In this document: positions 59,112 to 64,000 of the stretch, one piece after another
Position numbering within the stretch: position 1 is the stretch's first letter
Layout: each line of letters begins with the position of its first letter
Assembly: GCF_028621955.1 (NCBI RefSeq)
Contig: NZ_CP117516.1
Coordinates: 1,820,001 to 1,884,000 of the forward strand
Reading direction: 5' to 3'
Source: Erythrobacter sp. BLCC-B19
GTDB taxonomy: Bacteria > Pseudomonadota > Alphaproteobacteria > Sphingomonadales > Sphingomonadaceae
Length of the DNA: 64,000 nucleotides
The notes under the pieces: generated by a model
What the model was told of the DNA's origin: nothing
The model's database searches: none
Seen by the model: the letters and a program-made list of their open reading frames with translations, nothing else
Position numbers and translations under genes: made by a program

Positions 59112-59684
59112 TCAGCCGGGCCGCGCCAGCCTCATCCGATAGAAGATCCCGCTTTCGTCATATCCCGTCAGCTCCAGCACCCCGCTCACGGTGTAGACCC
59201 GCGTCTCGCTGGTCGGGAAGGCCACATCGGCATAGACCTCGATGAACTGGTTGGGCGCGGCGTGGAAGTGGAACGGGCAGCCGGGGGGGTAGGCGAGCAG
59301 GACGAAGTGCTTCTGCGTGCGCCCCGCCGTGAGCGGCATCATCCAGCCTGCAACCGTGATCCGCTTGCCAGCCAGTGCCTTGACCTGCGGGGTGAATCTG
59401 GGCTTCGAGACGATAAAGCCCTGCGCATCGGTGCGGGTGGTCTCCCCGGTGCTTTCGAGCACTTTCCACGAGACCCCGCCCTTGGGGGTCGCGGCCGGTT
59501 TCCAGACGTCCTCGACCACCCGGCCCGACTTGTAGTCGGGGGCTTGCTTGGCGGCATAGGTTTGCGCGGCGGTCGCCGGTGCCGCGCTTCTGGGCCTCGC
59601 GCCCTCGACCGCAGCGGCGATTGCCGGGCCAAGGCTCAGGCTCACGGCGGCGGCAAGAACCAGCACTATTGCCTTCCAACGCAT
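59112..59684 (-). CDS. DUF3299 family exported protein
   Basis: The 190-aa protein has a signal peptide (AIVLVLAAAVSLSLGPAIAAA) and the DUF3299 core: SWKVLESTGET, FIVSKPRFTPQVKALAGKRITVAGWMMPL, HFVLLAYPPGCPFHFHAAPNQFIEVYAD. The Cys-His segment may bind metal. ATG at 59684 has GGAGGAG upstream; ATG at 59711 overlaps the permease stop and would add nine residues. It groups with an FtsX-like permease and ATPase as in zinc-responsive loci such as P. aeruginosa PA4063-PA4066. Confidence 0.8.
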   Translation of the reverse strand: MRWKAIVLVLAAAVSLSLGPAIAAAVEGARPRSAAPATAAQTYAAKQAPDYKSGRVVEDVWKPAATPKGGVSWKVLESTGETTRTDAQGFIVSKPRFTPQVKALAGKRITVAGWMMPLTAGRTQKHFVLLAYPPGCPFHFHAAPNQFIEVYADVAFPTSETRVYTVSGVLELTGYDESGIFYRMRLARPG

Positions 59685-59710
59685 CTGGGCAAACTCCTCC
59701 TGGGGCACCA

Positions 59711-60970
59711 TCAGCCCGCGCGCGCCAGCACGCGGGCAGGGTCGAGGCGATAGACAGCCAGCGCTGGCACGAGCGCGGCCAGCGCCCCGATAACGACAAC
59801 ACCGAGCGCGAGGGCAAGCTCGGACCAGAGCGGCCGCCAGGCGGCAAGGCCGAGCTCCGCCAGCGCCGGGACGTTGGCGCGCGCGGCCATGATCAGCAGA
59901 TGGGCCGCGATCCAGCCGAGCACCGCCCCAATCGAGGCGGTGATCATCCCTTCGAGCATCACCGTGCCGAACACCTGCCCCCGGCTCGCGCCCATCACCC
60001 TCAGCAGCGCAAGGTCGCCCTCGCGGCTGCGCACCATCCCGATCAGCGCGACCAGGATCGAAAGACCCCCGGTCGCGGCGAGCAGCCATGCAAACACCCG
60101 CAATCCCTCAAAGCTCGCGCCAAGCAGATCGAGCAGCCGTGCCGTCTCGGTTGCCGGGACGGCAGCCTGAAGCGCGCTTTGGCGGTTGATCATCGCTGGC
60201 ACCCGCATGGCGCCTGCGGCATTGCGATAGGTGACCAGCAGCGCGGTGTATTCCGGCTCGAGCGATTGCGGGCCGGTAGCGGCGGCGTCGTCATGCTCAT
60301 GCGCGTCACCGGCATCGGCCGCCTCGCCGTGATGGTGGTCGTGATCCTCCGCGATCCCGTGCACCTGCCACACGCTTTCGACCTTGGTGAGGATCAGCCG
60401 GTCAGCGACCCCGCCGGTGGGCGCGAGGATGCCGACGGTCTGGAAGGGCGCATGGTCATGGCCCTGTTCCTGCCCTTCCTCCTGCGACAACCCGTGACTG
60501 CCGACGAATTTCTGGCCGAGGCGCGCGCCTGTCGCCCGGGCAACTTCGGCCCCGATCACGGCCTCCATCGGGGCAGCGAAGGTGCGGCCCTCGGCGATCT
60601 TGAGGCGGTAGAGCGCCATGAAGCCCGCATCAGTCCCGACAATCCGATAGCCGCGGAAATTGTCGCCCAGCGCCAGCGGAACCACCCCGGCAACGCTCGG
60701 ATCGCGCGCCAGCAGGGCGCGCGCCTCGCGCGGGATGTTGCCGGTTGGCTGGTCGACGTGAAAGATGCTTGAGAGGATCAGCTGCAGCGGTGATCCCTTG
60801 GCGCCGACGACCAGATCCACGCCTTGCGCATCGCGGTCGAACCGCGCGCTGGCCTGCGTGCTGACCTGCGCCAGCAGCACCATCATCGCCACCGCGATGG
60901 CCAGCAGCAGCAAGTTGAGCGCGGTCGTCAGGGGCCGGTCGCGCAGATAGGCCAATGCCAGTGTGATCAT
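59711..60970 (-). CDS. FtsX-like ABC transporter permease with His-rich loop
   Basis: The 419-aa protein has an N-terminal membrane helix (TTALNLLLLAIAVAMMVLL), a periplasmic MacB-like domain, and three C-terminal helices of the FtsX domain (GGLSILVALIGMVRSREGDLALLRVMGASRGQVFG). A His-rich insertion (HDHHHGEAADAGDAHEHDD, about residues 207-227) lies in the periplasmic domain and could bind zinc. The start at 60970 overlaps the ATPase stop by 4 nt. With the next gene it forms an ABC exporter or lipoprotein-release-type complex. Confidence 0.85.
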   Translation of the reverse strand: MITLALAYLRDRPLTTALNLLLLAIAVAMMVLLAQVSTQASARFDRDAQGVDLVVGAKGSPLQLILSSIFHVDQPTGNIPREARALLARDPSVAGVVPLALGDNFRGYRIVGTDAGFMALYRLKIAEGRTFAAPMEAVIGAEVARATGARLGQKFVGSHGLSQEEGQEQGHDHAPFQTVGILAPTGGVADRLILTKVESVWQVHGIAEDHDHHHGEAADAGDAHEHDDAAATGPQSLEPEYTALLVTYRNAAGAMRVPAMINRQSALQAAVPATETARLLDLLGASFEGLRVFAWLLAATGGLSILVALIGMVRSREGDLALLRVMGASRGQVFGTVMLEGMITASIGAVLGWIAAHLLIMAARANVPALAELGLAAWRPLWSELALALGVVVIGALAALVPALAVYRLDPARVLARAG

Positions 60971-61620
60971 GGCGCGAGCCGTCCCTCGGCGAGCGTCAAG
61001 GTGCGCGGGAAATGGGCGCGCAGCCGCTCATCATGGGTGGCGATCAGCAGGCTTGCACCCGTCTCCTGGGCCAAGTCGAGCAGCAAGGTGGCAACCCGCG
61101 CGGCATTGGCGTGGTCGAGCGCCGAGGTCGGCTCGTCGGCGACAAGGATCGCCGGGCGCACCACAACCGCACGGGCGATCGCGGCCCGCTGGGCCTCGCC
61201 CTGACTGAGTTCGTGCGGGCGCGCATCGAACCGGTGGGTGAGGGCGAGCCGTTCGAGCGTGCGATCGGCCAGCGCGGGATCGGCCCGGCCCATCTGGAGC
61301 TTCTGCGCCAGCGCGAGATTGGCGCGCACGCTCAGGGCCGACACGAGCCGGAGGGTCTGGAACACAATCCCGAAATGGCGACGGCGAATGGCATCGCCGG
61401 CGGACGGTCGGCTGGCGGCGGCCAGCACCTCCTGCCCGAAGGTCACGGCCCCGGCATCGGGCTGCTGCAATCCGCACAGACAATTGAGCAAGGTCGACTT
61501 GCCCGATCCCGATGGGCCAAGCAGCAGGGCACGTTCGCCCGCCGCAAGGGTCAGGGATACCTCCGAGAGCACCCTTCGACCGTCATAGGCCTTGACGAGA
61601 TTGTGCGCCGCCAGCTCCAT
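60967..61620 (-). CDS. ABC transporter ATP-binding protein
   Basis: The 217-aa protein has Walker A GPSGSGKST (35-43), the Q-loop region FQTLRLVS, signature LSQGEAQRAAIARA (138-151), Walker B ILVADEPTSALD and the H-loop ATHDERL. It is of the LolD/MacB type. It is coupled to the FtsX-like permease (ATGA overlap). The start at 61620 lies 2 bases after the MerC stop. Confidence 0.9.
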   Translation of the reverse strand: MELAAHNLVKAYDGRRVLSEVSLTLAAGERALLLGPSGSGKSTLLNCLCGLQQPDAGAVTFGQEVLAAASRPSAGDAIRRRHFGIVFQTLRLVSALSVRANLALAQKLQMGRADPALADRTLERLALTHRFDARPHELSQGEAQRAAIARAVVVRPAILVADEPTSALDHANAARVATLLLDLAQETGASLLIATHDERLRAHFPRTLTLAEGRLAP

Positions 61621-61622
61621 TG

Positions 61623-62015
61623 TCAGTGCCGGTGCGCCTGCCGCAATCGCTGCCAGTGGGCGGCCATCAGCAGCGCTGCGCCGGTCACTGTCAGGGCGCG
61701 TTCGGCCAACTCGCTCTCCATGAACAGCGCACCGACCAGCGCGGCAAAGGCGCTGATGACGAGCGCCGTGCGCGCCGTGCCGGGGCGGCCACGCAGGAGA
61801 GCAGGGCCGCTCACCAGCAACACCGGTGCGATCAGGGCAGCGTGGAGCCATTCGTTGTCGCGCAGCGCTTCGGGCAGGGCGGCAAGCGCCACCGCGGGCA
61901 GGCTCGCCAGCAGCCATGGCAGGGCGAGGCAATGCAGCAGGCAAAGCACCGAAAGGCCCATGCCGAACCTGTGCCAAGGTGCCTCGGATCGTGCTGCCGA
62001 GACCGAAGTTGTCAT
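61623..62015 (-). CDS. MerC-like membrane protein
   Basis: The 130-aa protein has the MerC-like beginning LSVLCLLHCLALPWLLASLPA with a Cys-His pair and three further membrane segments (LHAALIAPVLLVSGPALL, ALVISAFAALVGALFM, ALTVTGAALLMAAHW). MerC proteins are metal-linked membrane proteins also found in zinc regulons. It is the first gene of the minus-strand zinc operon, directly behind the Zur-box-like palindrome. Confidence 0.8.
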   Translation of the reverse strand: MTTSVSAARSEAPWHRFGMGLSVLCLLHCLALPWLLASLPAVALAALPEALRDNEWLHAALIAPVLLVSGPALLRGRPGTARTALVISAFAALVGALFMESELAERALTVTGAALLMAAHWQRLRQAHRH

Positions 62016-62034
62016 GCCATGCCCCTATTGCGTA

Positions 62035-62046
62035 ATGTTACAACAT
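62035..62046. promoter_or_regulatory. Zur-box-like palindrome
   Basis: ATGTT-AC-AACAT has exact arms and an AT-rich surrounding (GTAATGTTACAACATCAC). Its form resembles alphaproteobacterial Zur operators and it lies between the MerC operon (-) and the COG0523 GTPase (+). It is a candidate for dual repression in high zinc. Confidence 0.55.
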
Positions 62047-62098
62047 CACTTAATTGGGCGCGATCATATTGCAAGAGCCCGCGACAGGATTTCACCCC

Positions 62099-63331
62099 AT
62101 GACCGCCACATCTGACCGCCGCCTGCCCGTAACCGTGCTCTCCGGCTTTCTCGGTGCGGGCAAGACCACGCTGCTCAACCACATCCTCGCCAACCGCGAA
62201 GGCAAGCGGGTGGCGGTGATCGTCAACGACATGAGCGAGGTCAATATCGACGCCGATCTGGTGCGCGGCGGCGAGGCGGCGCTGTCCCGCGCCGAGGAGA
62301 CGCTGGTCGAGATGACCAATGGCTGCATCTGCTGCACCCTGCGCGATGATCTGCTGAAGGAGGTGCGCAAGCTCGCCGAGGAAGGCCGCTTCGATTACCT
62401 CGTGATCGAAAGCACCGGGATTTCCGAACCCCTGCCGGTCGCCGCGACCTTCTCGTTCCGCGACGAATATGACGAATGCCTCGGCGATGTCGCGCGGCTC
62501 GACACGATGGTGACGGTGGTCGACGCGCTGAACCTGCTGGCCGACTATTCGAGCACGGATCTGCTCTCGGCGCGCGGCGAGACGGCGGACGAGGGCGATG
62601 ATCGCAGTCTCGTCGGACTGCTGGTCGAGCAGATCGAATTCGCCGACGTGGTGATCGTCAACAAGGCGAGCGCCGTGAGCCCCGAACAGCTCGCCACGGT
62701 CAAGCAGGTGGTCGCTTCATTGAACGCCGATGCGCAGATCATCACCGCCGATTTCGGCAAGGTCGCGCTCGATACGATCCTCGACACCGGGCTCTATGAC
62801 GAGGAGCGTTCCGAACAGCACCCGCTGTGGATGAAGGAGCTTTACGACTACGCCAGCCACCGCCCCGAAAGCGAGGAATACGGGGTCGAAAGCTTCGTCT
62901 ACCGCGCCCGGCAGCCCTTCCATCCGGCGATGTTCTACCGCTTCCTGACCGGCGACGCGCTCGACAAGGTGATCCGCGCCAAGGGCCATTTCTGGCTCGC
63001 CACCCGTAGCGAGTTCCTCGGCGAGCTGGCGATTGCCGGGCACCAGAAGACGGTGAGCCGCATGGGCCGCTGGTGGGCGGCGGTGCCCAAGAACCGCTGG
63101 CCCGATGACGGCACCTTCGAGGAATTCGTGATCCGCCACTGGGACCCGGTCTGGGGCGACCGGCGGCAGGAGCTGGTGTTCATCGGCATCGGGCTGGACA
63201 AGGCAGCGATCACCAAGGCGCTCGACGCGTGCCTTGTGCCCACCGACGCCTTCACGCCCGATAAGTGGGAGCGGCTCAACGATCCCTTCCCCGCCTGGGG
63301 CGAAGCGCAGGTCGCGCTTGAACCGGCCTGA
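62099..63331 (+). CDS. COG0523/CobW family GTPase (ZigA-like metallochaperone)
   Basis: The 410-aa protein has Walker A GFLGAGKT (16-23), the metal-binding CxCC motif in [11 protein letters not shown] (75-79), and [14 protein letters not shown]. It also has VNKASA (guanine specificity region) and a C-terminal CobW domain ([30 protein letters not shown]). ZigA-type chaperones deliver zinc under limitation and are Zur-regulated. ATG at 62099 was chosen over a frame from 62054 that starts nearer the palindrome. It is followed 11 bases on by a TonB receptor. Confidence 0.9.
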   Translation: MTATSDRRLPVTVLSGFLGAGKTTLLNHILANREGKRVAVIVNDMSEVNIDADLVRGGEAALSRAEETLVEMTNGCICCTLRDDLLKEVRKLAEEGRFDYLVIESTGISEPLPVAATFSFRDEYDECLGDVARLDTMVTVVDALNLLADYSSTDLLSARGETADEGDDRSLVGLLVEQIEFADVVIVNKASAVSPEQLATVKQVVASLNADAQIITADFGKVALDTILDTGLYDEERSEQHPLWMKELYDYASHRPESEEYGVESFVYRARQPFHPAMFYRFLTGDALDKVIRAKGHFWLATRSEFLGELAIAGHQKTVSRMGRWWAAVPKNRWPDDGTFEEFVIRHWDPVWGDRRQELVFIGIGLDKAAITKALDACLVPTDAFTPDKWERLNDPFPAWGEAQVALEPA

Positions 63332-63342
63332 GTCCCGCGCGC

Positions 63343-64000
63343 TTGACTCTGCTTCGCTTGACACTTTTGGGGGCTGCCACCTTCGCGCTGGCCGTCCCGC
63401 TGGCCGCGCAGGAGGCTGACGCGCCCCCACCCACGCCGCCCGCGTCGACCGAGACCTACCCGCGCGCCTTCTTTGACCGCTTCTACCCCCAGACAGCGCT
63501 CGAATTGCTCCAGCGTGTGCCCGGCTTCAGCCTCGATGCGGGAGCCGAATTGCGCGGCTTTGCCGGCGCGGCGGGCAATGTGCTGGTCGATGGCGAACGG
63601 CCCACGATCAAATCGGGCGGGCTGGAGGATTTCCTGCGCCGCATTCCCGCCAATGCGGTCGATCGGATCGAGGTCACCCGCGGCGCCCAGCGCGCCGGAG
63701 AGACCGCAGGGCAGGGTCTCGTCGCCAATATCATCCGCAAGCCGCAGAGTTTTGCAGGCACATGGTCGGGCGAGCTCGAACGCAATCCCGCTGGTCTCGT
63801 CTATCCGCGCGGCGAGGTGTCCTTCACCATGCCGCTGGGCGCCTGGACGACCACCACCAAGCTCAATGCCTTCTGGGAACAGTTCACCTTCGACAATATC
63901 GACCGCATCCGCCGCGATGCGGGCGGCGCGTTGCTGGTGTTCGAGGAGGAGACCCTGCCTTCCACCCTGCGCGATGCCTTTTTTGCCACCGAGGCCAAGC
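63343..64000 (+). CDS. TonB-dependent receptor, truncated by the window end
   Basis: The frame starts at TTG 63343, 11 bases after the GTPase stop, and encodes a signal peptide (TLLRLTLLGAATFALAVPLAAQ). The plug has LELLQRVPGFSLDAGAELRGFAGAAGNVLVDGERP and DRIEVTRGAQRAGETAGQGLVANI. It continues past 64000. TTG starts are rare, but no ATG or GTG fits before the signal peptide. Position in the zinc locus suggests an outer-membrane metal or metallophore receptor. The substrate is inferred. Confidence 0.75.
   Translation, partial: MTLLRLTLLGAATFALAVPLAAQEADAPPPTPPASTETYPRAFFDRFYPQTALELLQRVPGFSLDAGAELRGFAGAAGNVLVDGERPTIKSGGLEDFLRRIPANAVDRIEVTRGAQRAGETAGQGLVANIIRKPQSFAGTWSGELERNPAGLVYPRGEVSFTMPLGAWTTTTKLNAFWEQFTFDNIDRIRRDAGGALLVFEEETLPSTLRDAFFATEAK

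Noticed and set aside
59033..59150. Hydrophobic minus-strand peptide (LTLTLLALALAFILLIG) downstream of DUF3299
   Set aside because: There is no ATG, GTG or TTG start in the frame, and it overlaps the end of DUF3299; likely chance.
1..64000. CRISPR array, rRNA operon, insertion sequence or intact tRNA
   Set aside because: No regularly spaced repeats, no rRNA-like stretches, no transposase motifs and no complete cloverleaf were found by eye.

Overview
The window is GC-rich, densely coded bacterial DNA. Many TonB-dependent receptors, TetR regulators, a MipA/OmpV porin, a DUF3034 protein and TGATG/ATGA-coupled operons suggest an alphaproteobacterium of the order Sphingomonadales, probably Erythrobacteraceae. 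This placement is inference from gene content, not from a marker gene. No rRNA, intact tRNA, CRISPR array or transposase was found.

Region 1 (1-7337) looks like the end of an integrated element. It carries three mobile-element-type hypothetical genes, then a defence block: a PIN-domain protein with an XRE-HTH/ImmA-IrrE protease on the minus strand, and, divergently, a DUF2188 protein, a CD-NTase, an E2-like protein and a patatin phospholipase. The last three form a type II-short CBASS anti-phage system. The block ends at a decayed copy of a tRNA 3' end (7309-7336) that fits tRNA-Gly and is a likely attachment-site remnant. Next come a methyltransferase/MarR pair and a gene-free stretch.

Region 2 (8977-21253) holds an S41 peptidase operon, an amidohydrolase with an alpha/beta hydrolase, an M19 dipeptidase-like protein that has lost its GSDFDG motif, an HxlR-controlled operon (HD protein, GNAT, gamma-carbonic-anhydrase-like), and a FadR-type GntR regulator divergent from a SnoaL/membrane-protein operon.

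Region 3 (21326-44111) is a catabolic zone: three TonB receptors, several hydrolases, an alcohol dehydrogenase, a tautomerase, an SDR, a quinoprotein with a cytochrome c domain, and a lipoprotein VOC protein. They are interleaved with TetR genes whose putative operators are visible as palindromes or repeats. One operator-like sequence occurs both between the hydrolase and quinoprotein genes (37289-37308) and upstream of the TonB-SDR operon (44091-44110). It ties these three transcription units into one probable regulon for an unknown substrate.

Region 4 (44321-50630) is a reactive-sulfur locus: an ArsR regulator without cysteine, a 1-Cys peroxiredoxin, a persulfide dioxygenase, two YeeE/YedE-type half transporters, a Blh/DUF442 sulfurtransferase, a sulfide:quinone oxidoreductase and a SulP permease.

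Region 5 (50773-59027) is respiratory and stress-related: an outer-membrane beta-barrel, a DoxX-like/NDH-2 fusion, cytochrome c, exported truncated haemoglobin and DUF3034, a Tat-exported ferritin-like protein, and an ECF sigma factor with ChrR-like cupins. The two stress operons share a promoter-like motif with identical spacing.

Region 6 (59112-64000) is a zinc/metal homeostasis locus: DUF3299, an FtsX-like permease with a His-rich loop, an ABC ATPase and MerC on the minus strand, and a COG0523 GTPase plus a truncated TonB receptor on the plus strand. A Zur-box-like palindrome lies between the two arms.
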